Under the pieces are notes generated by a model. The model was not told the origin of the DNA. It did no database searches and was given only the letters and a program-made list of their open reading frames with translations. Position numbers and translations under genes: made by a program. DNA of 64,000 nt from Microbacterium karelineae (GTDB lineage Bacteria > Actinomycetota > Actinomycetes > Actinomycetales > Microbacteriaceae): contig NZ_WFIX01000190.1 in the NCBI RefSeq assembly GCF_009745985.1, forward strand, positions 186,001-250,000, written 5' to 3'. Positions 1-8,646 of this stretch are shown piece after piece. Position 1 is the stretch's first letter. Each line of letters starts with the position of its first letter.

Positions 1-488
1 GCGACGTCGACTCGAAAACGAGACAGTTGCTGCTCCGTCGTGGGACCCCACATTCGGAAGGTGTTCGGCAGGAGTTCGCCTCCGAGGAACGCGAGGTGGA
101 TGGGGGGACGGGTCGCCACCTCGGCGGCGATGCGCAGGTCGTTGGTCACAACCGTGAGGCGCTGATGATCGAGGTGCCGCGCGACCTCGAGCGTCGTCGT
201 GCCCCCATCGAGGATGATCGTCTGCCCTTCGAGGATGCGTTCCGCCATCGCCTTGCCGATGGCGACTTTCTCCGCGCCGTGCAGCGGTGCCCCGCCCTTT
301 CGCCGCGATTCCGGCGGGTGCACCGGCACAGCACCGCCGTGTGTCCGACGCAGCAGCTGTCGACGCTCCAACCGTTCGAGATCGCGGCGGATCGTCGACG
401 TCGTCACATCGAATCGCGCCGCGAGCTCGTTCACGCCCTGGAATCCGTCGCGCAGCAGGACGTCGACGATCTCTCTCTGACGGGACAT
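1..488 (-). CDS. DeoR-family transcriptional regulator (C-terminus beyond window)
   Basis: Sugar-responsive repressor, incomplete at the left window edge (about 162 residues visible). The N-terminal helix-turn-helix covers residues 1-57, with the recognition helix around TIRRDLERLE (32-41). The DeoR effector domain begins with the phosphosugar loop DGGTTT (94-99). The ATG at 488 follows an AAGGAGGAGG ribosome-binding site. It diverges from the ABC importer/kinase operon starting at 769, so that operon is its likely target; DeoR proteins usually sense a phosphorylated intermediate, here perhaps the product of the DhaK-like kinase (inference). The family call is firm; the ligand is unknown. Confidence 0.9.
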   Translation of the reverse strand, partial: MSRQREIVDVLLRDGFQGVNELAARFDVTTSTIRRDLERLERRQLLRRTHGGAVPVHPPESRRKGGAPLHGAEKVAIGKAMAERILEGQTIILDGGTTTLEVARHLDHQRLTVVTNDLRIAAEVATRPPIHLAFLGGELLPNTFRMWGPTTEQQLSRFRVDV

Positions 489-535
489 ACCCCTCCTCCT
501 TGATGACGCCACCGCGCGTCACCAGCACTCCATAT

Positions 536-661
536 TTGCGCGAAAACGCGCATCGCGCAACGATGCTCACCTCTGCGTATGGCCACGAGATTCCATGATC
601 CTCGACGGATCGACGTGCGCTCGACACGATTGCGCGAAACCGTGCAAGGATCTGCGCGAAA
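536..661. promoter_or_regulatory. Repeated TGCGCGAAA sites, probable DeoR operators
   Basis: The word TGCGCGAAA occurs three times in the divergent intergenic region, at 537-545, 631-639 and 653-661. The first lies in an inverted repeat, TTGCGCG (536-542) with CGCGCAA (554-560). The third lies just before the -35 box at 666. Multiple spaced sites are typical of DeoR repressors that loop DNA; assignment to the adjacent DeoR protein is inference. Confidence 0.55.
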
Positions 662-665
662 ACGC

Positions 666-694
666 TTGACATGTGCGCGCGAGGCGAATAGCTT
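666..694 (+). promoter_or_regulatory. Promoter of the ABC importer/kinase operon
   Basis: TTGACA at 666-671 and TAGCTT at 689-694 are separated by 17 bases, a good housekeeping-sigma promoter. Transcription would begin near 701 and leave a leader of about 68 bases before the ATG at 769. A TGCGCGAAA repeat sits immediately upstream of the -35 box. Confidence 0.6.
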
Positions 695-768
695 CCAACA
701 GGAAACGCGTCACGACACCCGATGATCTGACGCGTCTCCCGCACATTTCGTTCACGAAGGAGTAACGA

Positions 769-1815
769 ATGACTCGCAATCGCTTCCTGACCGCGGCCGC
801 GCTCACCGCGGTCGCCGTCCTCCCTCTCGCCGGCTGCACCACGGTCGGCGGCGCGGCCGACGGCGCCGACGGCGGCGCATCCGGCGGCGCCGACGCCGCC
901 GACATGACGATGGTGACGGTCGTCAAGGCGCAGACCATCCCCTGGTTCCAGCGCATGGCCGCCGGCGTCGACGAATGGGCCGCAGAGACGGGAATCGATG
1001 CCCGTCAGGAGGGTGCGGACGACGTGACCCCGGAGAAGCAGGTCCAGATCGTCCAGGATCTCATCGCCCAGTCGCCGACCGCGATCACGGTCGTCCCGAA
1101 CTCGCCCGAGGCCCTCGCCAATGTGCTGGGACAGGCGCAGGATCAGGGGATCATCGTCGTCGCCCACGAGGCCACCGGCATGGAGAACGTCGACATCGAC
1201 ATCGAGGCCTTCGACAACGCGTCCTATGGCGAGCTGATCATGGAGAACCTCGCCGCATGCATGGATGAGGAAGGCACATACGTGCAGTTCGTCGGCGGTC
1301 TGACGGCGAAGACGCACATGGAGTGGGTCGGCGCGGCCTACGACAAGCAGCAGGCCGACTACCCCGATATGGAACGCGTCGAGACGCCGATCGAGTCGAC
1401 GGACAATCAGGAGACGGCGTACGAGCGCGCCAAGGAGATCCTCGCTAAGCACCCCGACATCGCTGGCTTCCAGGGCTCGGCCGGCAACGACGTCCCCGGC
1501 ATCGCCCGCGCCGTCCAGGAAGCGGGCCTCGAGGACGAGGTCTGCGTGATGGGCACGTCGATCCCGTCGGTCGCGAATCAGTACCTCGAGAGCGGGTCGA
1601 TCGACAAGATCTTCTTCTGGGATCCGGCGCTGGCCGGCAAGGCGCAGCTGGAGATCGCGAGGATCCTCGCCGAGGGCGGAACGATCGAGGCCGGGACCGA
1701 TCTCGGGATCGAGGGATACGAGGACCTGCAGCCGCTCGACGGCTTCGACAACGTCTTCGTCGGCGACGCGTCGGTCGCGGCAGATGCCGAGAAGGCCGCC
1801 GAGTACGACTTCTGA
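769..1815 (+). CDS. ABC sugar importer substrate-binding lipoprotein
   Basis: Periplasmic-binding-protein-like receptor of the ribose/rhamnose/autoinducer-2 type, 348 residues. A lipoprotein signal ends in the lipobox LAGC (20-23), so the mature protein is anchored outside the membrane at Cys23. Mature motifs such as VVKAQTIPWF, DLIAQSPTAITVVPNSPEA and GNDVPGIARAVQEAG are typical of the class 4 sugar-binding fold. A strong AAGGAG site precedes the ATG. First gene of an operon with an ATPase, two permeases and DhaK/DhaL-type kinase subunits. The kinase suggests a small polyol or ketose such as erythrulose or dihydroxyacetone as substrate; that is inference. Confidence 0.88.
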   Translation: MTRNRFLTAAALTAVAVLPLAGCTTVGGAADGADGGASGGADAADMTMVTVVKAQTIPWFQRMAAGVDEWAAETGIDARQEGADDVTPEKQVQIVQDLIAQSPTAITVVPNSPEALANVLGQAQDQGIIVVAHEATGMENVDIDIEAFDNASYGELIMENLAACMDEEGTYVQFVGGLTAKTHMEWVGAAYDKQQADYPDMERVETPIESTDNQETAYERAKEILAKHPDIAGFQGSAGNDVPGIARAVQEAGLEDEVCVMGTSIPSVANQYLESGSIDKIFFWDPALAGKAQLEIARILAEGGTIEAGTDLGIEGYEDLQPLDGFDNVFVGDASVAADAEKAAEYDF

Positions 1816-1831
1816 TCCGCAGGACGTCGTC

Positions 1832-1870
1832 GGTCCCTGCTCGCACGCGATCCGTGTGCGAGCAGGGACC
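1832..1870 (+). other. Perfect 15-bp intercistronic hairpin
   Basis: GGTCCCTGCTCGCAC (1832-1846) pairs perfectly with 1856-1870 across a 9-base loop. It lies between the binding-protein stop and the ATPase start (1889), just before its ribosome-binding site. It has no T-run. It probably stabilises the upstream mRNA or partly terminates, so that binding protein exceeds transporter, a common arrangement in ABC operons. Confidence 0.75.
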
Positions 1871-1888
1871 ACGGAAGAAAGGTCTTCG

Positions 1889-3400
1889 ATGACGAACGAA
1901 CGTGCCACGACCGTCGCTCCCGTCCTCTCGGTGCGGGGCATCTCGAAACGCTACGGCGGAGTGCAGGCGCTGGACGACGTGTCCATCGACGTCATGCCCG
2001 GGGAGGTGCACTGCATCGCCGGCGAGAACGGCTGCGGGAAGTCGACTCTCATCAAGGTGATCTCCGGCGCCGAGCGCGCCGACAGCGGCACGATCACCAT
2101 CGATGACGTCTCGCACGCCCGGATGAGCACGACCTCCGCGATCACGAGCGGAATCCAGGTGATCTACCAGGATTTCTCCCTGTTCCCGAACCTGACGGTC
2201 GCGGAGAACATCGTCATCACCGCGCACGTGGCGGCGGGGCGCAGACTGAACCGGCCGCGCATCGCCCGCCCGCGCGCACGTGCCATCGTCGACGACCTCG
2301 AGATCGATCTCGATCTCGACGCCGATCTCGGCACGCTCTCGGTCGCCGATCGCCAGCTGACCGCGATCTGCCGCGCGCTCGTGAACGACGCGCGCGTCAT
2401 CATCATGGACGAGCCGACGACGGCGCTCACGCACACGGAGGTCGACCGTCTGTTCATGATCGTCGAGCGGCTGCGGGCGCGAGGCGTGGCACTCGTCTTC
2501 GTCTCACACAAGCTCGAAGAGGTGCTCGCGATCTCCCAGCGACTCACGATCATGCGCTCGGGCCGGGTCACCGCGAGCGCGCCGACCAGCACCTACACCC
2601 GCGCATCGATCGCCGAGCGCATGACCGGGCAGCAGATCGACGAGTCCCGAGTCGTCCGGGCGGTGCCCGCGGACAGTCCCGTCCGTCTGCGCGTGGAGAA
2701 GCTGACGCTGCCCGGCGCGTTCCATGATGTCTCGTTCTCCGTCCGCGCCGGGGAGATCCTCGGGATCACGGGCCTTCTCGGATCAGGTCGGACCGAGATC
2801 GCCGAGTCGATCTTCGGCGTGCACCCGCCGAAGTCCGGAGAGATCGCCGTGGATGGCGTTCCGGTCCTCATCGCCGACATTCCCGACGCGGTCGCCGCCG
2901 GCATCGCGTACGTGCCGGAGGACCGCCTGACGCAGGGCCTCTTCCTGGAGAAGTCGATCTCCGACAACATCGTCGCCTCCTCCCTTGGGCGCTTCCGATC
3001 TCCGCGCCTCACACTGGACGGCGCCCGGATCGGGGCGACCGTGAAGGGCCTGTTCGATGCCCTGAAGATCAAGGCTCCGAACGCCGAGGCGCAGGTGCGG
3101 TCGCTCTCGGGCGGAAACGCGCAGCGCGTCGTCATCGCCAAGTGGCTGGCCACGGAGCCGAAGGTGCTCATCCTCAACGGCCCCACGGTGGGCGTCGACG
3201 TCGGGTCGAAGGCGCAGCTGCTCGGCCTGCTTCGGGAGCAGGCGGCCTCGGGGATGGCGATCGTCGTGATCTCCGACGACGCTCCCGAGCTTGTGTCCTG
3301 CTGTCACCGCGTCCTCGTCGTCGCGCGCGGACGGATCTCGGGGGAGCTCACGGGTGACGACATCACGACTGCCGCGCTTCACGAGGGGCTGGCCGCATGA
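1889..3400 (+). CDS. ABC sugar importer ATPase, two nucleotide-binding domains
   Basis: RbsA/MglA-type duplicated ATPase, 503 residues. The first domain has Walker A GENGCGKST (45-53), a loose signature in LSVADRQLTAICRAL and Walker B IIMDEPTTAL. The second has a degenerate Walker A (GLLGSGRTE), a good signature (LSGGNAQRVVIAKWLA) and an altered Walker B, LILNGPTVGVD, where the usual DE is NG. I chose the ATG at 1889, preceded by GAAGAAAGG, over upstream in-frame codons that would overlap the previous gene. It overlaps the next permease by ATGA. Confidence 0.88.
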   Translation: MTNERATTVAPVLSVRGISKRYGGVQALDDVSIDVMPGEVHCIAGENGCGKSTLIKVISGAERADSGTITIDDVSHARMSTTSAITSGIQVIYQDFSLFPNLTVAENIVITAHVAAGRRLNRPRIARPRARAIVDDLEIDLDLDADLGTLSVADRQLTAICRALVNDARVIIMDEPTTALTHTEVDRLFMIVERLRARGVALVFVSHKLEEVLAISQRLTIMRSGRVTASAPTSTYTRASIAERMTGQQIDESRVVRAVPADSPVRLRVEKLTLPGAFHDVSFSVRAGEILGITGLLGSGRTEIAESIFGVHPPKSGEIAVDGVPVLIADIPDAVAAGIAYVPEDRLTQGLFLEKSISDNIVASSLGRFRSPRLTLDGARIGATVKGLFDALKIKAPNAEAQVRSLSGGNAQRVVIAKWLATEPKVLILNGPTVGVDVGSKAQLLGLLREQAASGMAIVVISDDAPELVSCCHRVLVVARGRISGELTGDDITTAALHEGLAA

Positions 3401-4440
3401 GGCACCTCATCCGCCGAATCCACGGCCCCAACAACGAAGGCATCCTCGCGCTCGTCCTCCTCGCTGTCATCGTCGCGATGTCGATCGCGAGCCCCGCGTT
3501 CTTCTCCGCGAACACAGCCTTCTCGATTCTGCGCAGCTCGACGGTCCCGATGATCTTCGCGCTCGCCGTCCTCCTCGTGATCATCTCGGGCGGCATCGAC
3601 GTGTCCTTTCCCGCCGTCGCGATCTTCTCGGCATACGCCGCGGTGAGCACGTTCCTGAAGCTGGGCTTCGATCCTGGCGTTCCCGCGGTGTTCCTCGCCG
3701 CCATCGCGATCGGGGCTGCCCTCGGCGCCGTCAACGGCGTGGTCATCGCGCGTTTTCGATTGCCCACGCTCATCGTGACGCTCGGCACGCAGGGTCTGTT
3801 CATCGGTGCGATGTACACCTTCGTCGGCTCGACGTACTACGCGCAGCTGCCCGCATCGATGGCGTCGCTGGCGACGATCGACGTGATCGACTTCGAGTCG
3901 GGTCGAGGGCGTGCGTACCTCCACATCATGGTTCTGGTCGCCATCGCGCTGACGATCGCGATCTGGTGGATGCTGCGCGGCACGATGTTCGGCCGCTCTC
4001 TCTATGCGCTCGGCGGCGACTTCGAGGCCTCCCGACGTGCGGGCTTCCGCGTCGTCCCGACGCAGATCTGCTTGTACGTCCTCGTCGGCATGCTCGCGGC
4101 GGTCGCCGGCGTCGTGCACATGATCATGAGCCGGAGCGCCAACCCGCAGGACCTGATCGGCGGGGAGCTCGACATCATCGCCGCCGTCGTCCTCGGCGGC
4201 GCCTCGATCTTCGGCGGCCGTGGGACGGTGCTCGGCACCGTCCTCGGCGTGCTGCTCGTCCAGACGATCAACAACAGCCTCCTGCTCGCCGGCGTGCCGA
4301 GCGCATGGCTCCGCGCCGCCGTCGGCGCGCTGCTCGTGGTCGGCGTCGGGATCCAGGCCATCGCAGCCCGCCGCCGTGCACGACGCGTTCACACCGTCGA
4401 CGAATCACCGAAGCCCACCGTGAAGGAGACGGCCTCATGA
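3397..4440 (+). CDS. ABC sugar importer permease
   Basis: RbsC-type membrane permease, 347 residues and about ten hydrophobic segments from residue 15 onward. The family motif around IISGGIDVSFPAVAIFS and the late glycine-rich LGGASIFGGRGTVLG are both present. It is translationally coupled to the ATPase upstream and to the second permease downstream through ATGA overlaps. With the next gene it should form a heterodimeric channel. Confidence 0.88.
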   Translation: MRHLIRRIHGPNNEGILALVLLAVIVAMSIASPAFFSANTAFSILRSSTVPMIFALAVLLVIISGGIDVSFPAVAIFSAYAAVSTFLKLGFDPGVPAVFLAAIAIGAALGAVNGVVIARFRLPTLIVTLGTQGLFIGAMYTFVGSTYYAQLPASMASLATIDVIDFESGRGRAYLHIMVLVAIALTIAIWWMLRGTMFGRSLYALGGDFEASRRAGFRVVPTQICLYVLVGMLAAVAGVVHMIMSRSANPQDLIGGELDIIAAVVLGGASIFGGRGTVLGTVLGVLLVQTINNSLLLAGVPSAWLRAAVGALLVVGVGIQAIAARRRARRVHTVDESPKPTVKETAS

Positions 4441-5546
4441 GCGGGACGAAGGTTCCGGAGACCGTGGCCCTGCGCCGGGTCAACAACCACGTCGACGGCT
4501 GGGTGCGCCGCACGCTGCAGCGCACGGGCGGCGGACGCGGGGCGGGACGGATGGCGATCGCGCTCCTGATCGCGTTCGCGTTCTTCGCGATCGTCAAGCC
4601 GGCCGTGTTCCTCAGTCCGATCAACCTGCAGAACCTGATGGTCGCGTCGCCGGAGATCGGCATCATCAGCATCGCAATCATGCTCGCGATGCTGACGGGT
4701 GGGATCGATCTCTCGCTCGTGTCGATCGCGAGCCTGTCGGCGATCACGATCTCGACGGCGTTCACCTCGATCGCCGCAGCGGATCCCGCACTCGCCGAGG
4801 CGATGGGCATTCCGCTCGCCCTCCTCGGCGTCGCCGTCGGGGCTCTGTGCGGTCTCGTCAACGCGATCCTCATCAGCGTCGTCGGCATCACTCCGATCCT
4901 CGCCACCCTCGGCACGATGCAGATCTTCAACGGCATCGCCGTCGTGTGGACAGGGGGCACGACGCTGTACGGTGCCCCCGCGATCCTCACGAACTTCGGG
5001 CGGACGGCGATCGGCCCCGTCCCGATGCTCTTCGTCGCGCTGCTCATCGTGGCGGTCCTGATCGCGATGATCGTCAACCGGACCGCCCTCGGCCGACGGA
5101 TCCAGCTCCTCGGCGCCAACCCCGTCGCCGCGACGTACTCGGGATTCCGCAGCGGCCGGATCCTCATCAGCACCTACCTGCTCGGCGGATCCCTCGCGGG
5201 CCTCGCCGGCGTCCTGTTCCTCGCCCGCAATCCGACGGCGTCCGCCGACTACGGGGCGTCCTACGTGCTCCTCGTGATCGTGATCGCTGTGCTCGGCGGC
5301 ACCCGCCACACGGGCGGCTTCGCGTCGGTCGCCGGTGTCCTCCTCGCGACCCTGACACTCCAGGTCGTGTCGAGCGGATTCACAGCGCTGCGTCTGTCGT
5401 CCTACGAGTACGCGATCGCGCAGGGCGCCATCCTCGTCGGCGTGATGGTGCTGGATGCCGTCGAATGGCGCCGGCCCAAGCGGAGACGACCCCCTCAGAC
5501 AGAGAGCACCCGGACACAGGCTGCCGGGAGAACGGAGCAGCAATGA
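4437..5546 (+). CDS. ABC sugar importer permease, second subunit
   Basis: Second RbsC-type permease, 369 residues. A charged N-terminal extension of about 35 residues precedes the first membrane segment (MAIALLIAFAFFAIV). The family motif is LTGGIDLSLVSIASLSA, and the loop after NRTALGRRIQLLGANPVAA resembles the ATPase-coupling region. ATGA overlaps on both sides show translational coupling to the first permease and to the DhaK-like kinase gene. That coupling argues that the imported sugar is the kinase substrate. Confidence 0.88.
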   Translation: MSGTKVPETVALRRVNNHVDGWVRRTLQRTGGGRGAGRMAIALLIAFAFFAIVKPAVFLSPINLQNLMVASPEIGIISIAIMLAMLTGGIDLSLVSIASLSAITISTAFTSIAAADPALAEAMGIPLALLGVAVGALCGLVNAILISVVGITPILATLGTMQIFNGIAVVWTGGTTLYGAPAILTNFGRTAIGPVPMLFVALLIVAVLIAMIVNRTALGRRIQLLGANPVAATYSGFRSGRILISTYLLGGSLAGLAGVLFLARNPTASADYGASYVLLVIVIAVLGGTRHTGGFASVAGVLLATLTLQVVSSGFTALRLSSYEYAIAQGAILVGVMVLDAVEWRRPKRRRPPQTESTRTQAAGRTEQQ

Positions 5547-6544
5547 AGAAGATCATCAACGAGCCGGATGCCTTCGTCGACGAGTTCATCGAGGGGATCC
5601 TCCTCGCGCACCCCGATATGGTGAGAACGCCCGGCGACGACCCCCGTGTGATGGTGCGCGCAGACGCGCCGACCCGCGGCAGGGTCGGCATCGTCACGGG
5701 CGGGGGATCCGGTCATCTGCCACTGTTCAAGGGCTACGTCGGGCGCGGGCTCGCGTCGGGGGTCGCCATCGGCAACGTCTTCTCGTCACCGTCGTCCGAG
5801 CAGATCTTCGAGGCGACGAAGGCCGTGGACGGCGGCGCCGGCGTCCTCTACCTCTACGGCAACTACGGCGGCGACGTGTTCAACTTCGACCTGGCAGGCG
5901 ACCTCGCCGAGCTCGAGGGCATCGAGACGCGGACCGTCCTCGGGCACGACGACGTCGCGAGCCAACCGCGCGAGAGCGCCGCAGATCGGCGCGGCGTCGC
6001 CGGGATCTTCTTCGCATACAAGGCCGCGGGCGCGGCGGCCGAGCGCGGGGACGACCTCGACTCCGTCGCCGCGGTCGCGGAAGACATCGGCCGGCACACC
6101 GCGACGATGGGAGTCGGCCTCGCGCCGACGATCCTGCCGACGACCGGCAAGGCGAGCTTCGATCTCGGCGACGGCGAGATGGAGATCGGCATCGGGATCC
6201 ACGGCGAGCCCGGCATCCGACGCGGCCCCCTCGAGACGGCAGACGACATCGCCGAGCACTTGACCGAGCGGATCCTCGCCGACCTCGAACTCGGCGATGG
6301 CGACCGCGTCGCTGTCCTGGTGAATGGTCTCGGCGCGACCCCGCTCGAGGAGCTCTATGTGCTGTACCGGCGCGTATACCAGGTGCTCGCCGAGCGCGGC
6401 GTCACGATCTCCAAGCGCTACGTCGGAGAATTCGCGACCAGCCTGGAGATGGCGGGCGCGTCGATCTCGCTGCTCGCGCTGAACGACGAGCGCCTCGCCC
6501 TGCTCGAGGCGCCGGCCTCGTCGCCGTTCTTCACCGAAGCCTGA
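5543..6544 (+). CDS. DhaK-type ketose kinase, substrate-binding subunit (variant loop)
   Basis: 333 residues, about the length of E. coli DhaK. It keeps the catalytic histidine in GIHGEPG (His220), which binds the ketose covalently in this family, and the GGDVFNF segment. The loop that reads GHEPMHCGYIG in E. coli DhaK is GHLPLFKGYVG here (57-67): the Glu and second His are replaced by Leu and Phe. This suggests a substrate other than dihydroxyacetone, for example erythrulose (inference). Follows the permeases with an ATGA overlap and precedes its DhaL partner. Confidence 0.85.
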   Translation: MKKIINEPDAFVDEFIEGILLAHPDMVRTPGDDPRVMVRADAPTRGRVGIVTGGGSGHLPLFKGYVGRGLASGVAIGNVFSSPSSEQIFEATKAVDGGAGVLYLYGNYGGDVFNFDLAGDLAELEGIETRTVLGHDDVASQPRESAADRRGVAGIFFAYKAAGAAAERGDDLDSVAAVAEDIGRHTATMGVGLAPTILPTTGKASFDLGDGEMEIGIGIHGEPGIRRGPLETADDIAEHLTERILADLELGDGDRVAVLVNGLGATPLEELYVLYRRVYQVLAERGVTISKRYVGEFATSLEMAGASISLLALNDERLALLEAPASSPFFTEA

Positions 6545-6579
6545 CGCCGAACGACCCCGACAAGAGGATCCCATCAACG

Positions 6580-7194
6580 ATGAACGCATCTGAACTCCGC
6601 CTCGCCATCTCTCGCGTCGTCGAGGAGTTTCCGAAGCACGCCGATGAGCTCGGCGATCTCGACCAGGCACTCGGTGACGGCGATCTCGGGATCACCGTCT
6701 CCGCCGGCGCCGCTGCCGTGTCGGACGCGATGACGGCGCTGCCGGACACCGCGACGCCGAGCGAAGTCGTCCTGGCCTGCGCGAAGGCGTTCGCGAACGC
6801 CAACCCGTCGACGATGGCCGCGCTCGTTGCGGGAGCGCTGCTGGCCGGTTCGAAGCGCTGGAAGGGCGTCGACGACATCGATGCAGAGCGCATCGCCGAC
6901 TTCGCGATGACGGCCGCGGAGTCGATCAGCTCGCGCGGCAAGTCCCAGGTCGGCGACAAGACGATCCTGGACGCGATGTTCCCGGCGGCGGAGGCGCTGC
7001 GCGCGTCTGTGCCGAAGAGCGGACTCGATGCGGCCATCTCGGCCGCCGAGGAGGGCGTCGTGACGTCGAAGGATCTCCAGTCGCGGCGCGGCCGCGCCTC
7101 ATGGCTGCAGGAGCGCAGCATCGGCCTGCAGGACCCCGGCGCGACCGCGTTCCTGCGATTCCTGCAGGCGTGGAAGGCCGCGAATCCGGCCTGA
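6580..7194 (+). CDS. DhaL-type kinase, nucleotide-binding subunit
   Basis: 204 residues, the normal size for DhaL. The metal-nucleotide motif LDQALGDGDLG (27-37) supplies the three aspartates that bind magnesium nucleotide. NANPSTMAALVAGAL and SRRGRASWLQERS match the conserved nucleotide and C-terminal regions, the latter usually GRASYLGERS. The ATG follows AAGAGGA. In PTS-coupled systems DhaL carries ADP rephosphorylated by DhaM; no DhaM gene lies in the window, so ATP use or a distant DhaM are both possible. A terminator follows at 7208. Confidence 0.85.
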   Translation: MNASELRLAISRVVEEFPKHADELGDLDQALGDGDLGITVSAGAAAVSDAMTALPDTATPSEVVLACAKAFANANPSTMAALVAGALLAGSKRWKGVDDIDAERIADFAMTAAESISSRGKSQVGDKTILDAMFPAAEALRASVPKSGLDAAISAAEEGVVTSKDLQSRRGRASWLQERSIGLQDPGATAFLRFLQAWKAANPA

Positions 7195-7207
7195 GCCCGA
7201 CGCGATG

Positions 7208-7235
7208 GGCCGACGCAGCGTGTGCTGCGTCGGCC
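7208..7235. terminator. Bidirectional hairpin terminator
   Basis: GGCCGACGCAG (7208-7218) pairs perfectly with 7225-7235 around a 6-base loop. It lies between two convergent genes, the dhaL-type gene ending at 7194 and the MFS transporter ending at 7238, and can serve both. Confidence 0.8.
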
Positions 7236-7237
7236 TC

Positions 7238-8599
7238 TCAGCTCGCCTCGCGCAGGAACTCCCGGCCATCGAGCTCGTGGAGGTCGAGCCGGGAGCGGTC
7301 GCGTCCGGTCGTCAGCCCGATGAGGCTGACGGCGGCGAATCCGATCCAGAGCAGCGCGACGAGCCACAGATCGCCGCCGCCGAGGCCCACGAGAGCGGTC
7401 GCGATCATCGGCGTGAAACCCGCCCCCGCCGTCGCGGCGAACTGATAGGCCACCGACGACCCCGAATTGCGCACCGACGTCGGGAACTGCTCCCCCGCGT
7501 AGGCGCCGTAGGGGCCGGCCGAGAAGCCCTGCACGACCGACAGGCCGAGGAACACGGCGAAGAAGAACAGGACCACGCTGTCGGTCTGGAGCATCATCAT
7601 GATCGGGAACGCCAGGGCGATGCCGAGAATGTTGCCGAACATGAGGATCCGGCGCCGGCCGTACCGGTCGGACATCCGCGAGGCGATGATGATGAACACG
7701 ATCGTGGTGACGGCGGCGCAGGCTTTGAGCACCAGCACGAGGCTCGAGGCGTGCGCCGCCTGCTGCACGACGTAGGCGACGGCCCACGCTCCCATGAGGC
7801 CCTGCGCCGCCTGGCCGGAGATCCCGACCGAGAACGCACGGAGCAGCGGCCTCCAGTGATCCCGGATCAGTTCGACGAGCGGAGTCCGGTGCTCGGCGGG
7901 AGCCTTCTGCGCGGCCTCCTGGAACACCTTCGACTCGTTGACGCGCCGCCGGATGAACACGACGATGAGCATGAACACGGCGGAGAGGAGGAACGGGACG
8001 CGCCATCCCCAGGCCAGGAACTGCTCGTCGGGCATCGTGGCCATCCCGGCGAGGATCAGCGTGCCGACGAGCGTGCCGGTCGGTGCGCCCATGTACGAGA
8101 ACGCCGCCGCGAAGCCGCGCGAGCGCTTCTTCGCGTTCTCGAAGCCGACGAGCATCGCGCCGCCCCACTCGCCGCCGACGGCGATCCCCTGGACCACTCG
8201 CAGGGTGACGAGCAGGATGGGCGCCATCACGCCGATCTGGGCGTTGGTCGGCAGCAGCCCGATGAGCGTCGAGGTGATGCCCATGATGAGCACCGTCGAC
8301 ATGAGGACGGCCTTGCGCCCGATCCGGTCGCCGAGGTGCCCGAAGATGATCCCGCCGAGCGGCCGTGCCACGTACCCTGCGGCGAGCGTGCCGAACGACA
8401 GCACGAGCGCGGCGGTCGGGTCGAGGCCCGCGAAGAACACCCTGTTGAAGACGATGCCGGCGGCCGTGGCGTACAGGATGAAGTCGTAGTACTCGAGCGC
8501 GGTGCCGAGCAGGCTCGACGCGAGGATCCGACGCATCTGGCGTTCGGACGCGGCGTATTCGGTGTCGAGTGCCTGGGTTCGGGGGGATTCGGTCGTCAT
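7238..8599 (-). CDS. MHS-family major facilitator symporter
   Basis: 453 residues, about twelve membrane segments. Belongs to the metabolite:H+ symporter branch (ShiA/ProP/KgtP type): the start ALEYYDFILYATAAGIVF and the loop motif GHLGDRIGRKAVL after segment 2 are hallmarks, as is RVVQGIAVGGEWGGA. Such proteins import organic acids or osmolytes by proton symport. The ATG has an AGGAG site. It follows the metallo-hydrolase gene, separated by 47 bases holding a small hairpin. The hydrolase product, or its precursor, is a plausible cargo. Confidence 0.88.
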   Translation of the reverse strand: MTTESPRTQALDTEYAASERQMRRILASSLLGTALEYYDFILYATAAGIVFNRVFFAGLDPTAALVLSFGTLAAGYVARPLGGIIFGHLGDRIGRKAVLMSTVLIMGITSTLIGLLPTNAQIGVMAPILLVTLRVVQGIAVGGEWGGAMLVGFENAKKRSRGFAAAFSYMGAPTGTLVGTLILAGMATMPDEQFLAWGWRVPFLLSAVFMLIVVFIRRRVNESKVFQEAAQKAPAEHRTPLVELIRDHWRPLLRAFSVGISGQAAQGLMGAWAVAYVVQQAAHASSLVLVLKACAAVTTIVFIIIASRMSDRYGRRRILMFGNILGIALAFPIMMMLQTDSVVLFFFAVFLGLSVVQGFSAGPYGAYAGEQFPTSVRNSGSSVAYQFAATAGAGFTPMIATALVGLGGGDLWLVALLWIGFAAVSLIGLTTGRDRSRLDLHELDGREFLREAS

Positions 8600-8619
8600 C
8601 GTTGACTCCTGTGGCTGCG

Positions 8620-8636
8620 GCCCGGCTGTGCCGGGC
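8620..8636 (-). terminator. Short GC hairpin between hydrolase and transporter
   Basis: GCCCGGC (8620-8626) and GCCGGGC (8630-8636) form a 7-bp stem with a 3-base loop just after the metallo-hydrolase stop. It may terminate partly or stabilise the upstream message. There is no T-run, so read-through into the transporter gene is likely. Confidence 0.45.
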
Positions 8637-8646
8637 GGGTGGGGGA

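Noticed and set aside
3291-5546. A 751-residue reading joining both permeases
   Set aside because: The upstream portion is an Arg-rich out-of-frame reading of the first permease. The real second permease starts at 4437 with an ATGA overlap.
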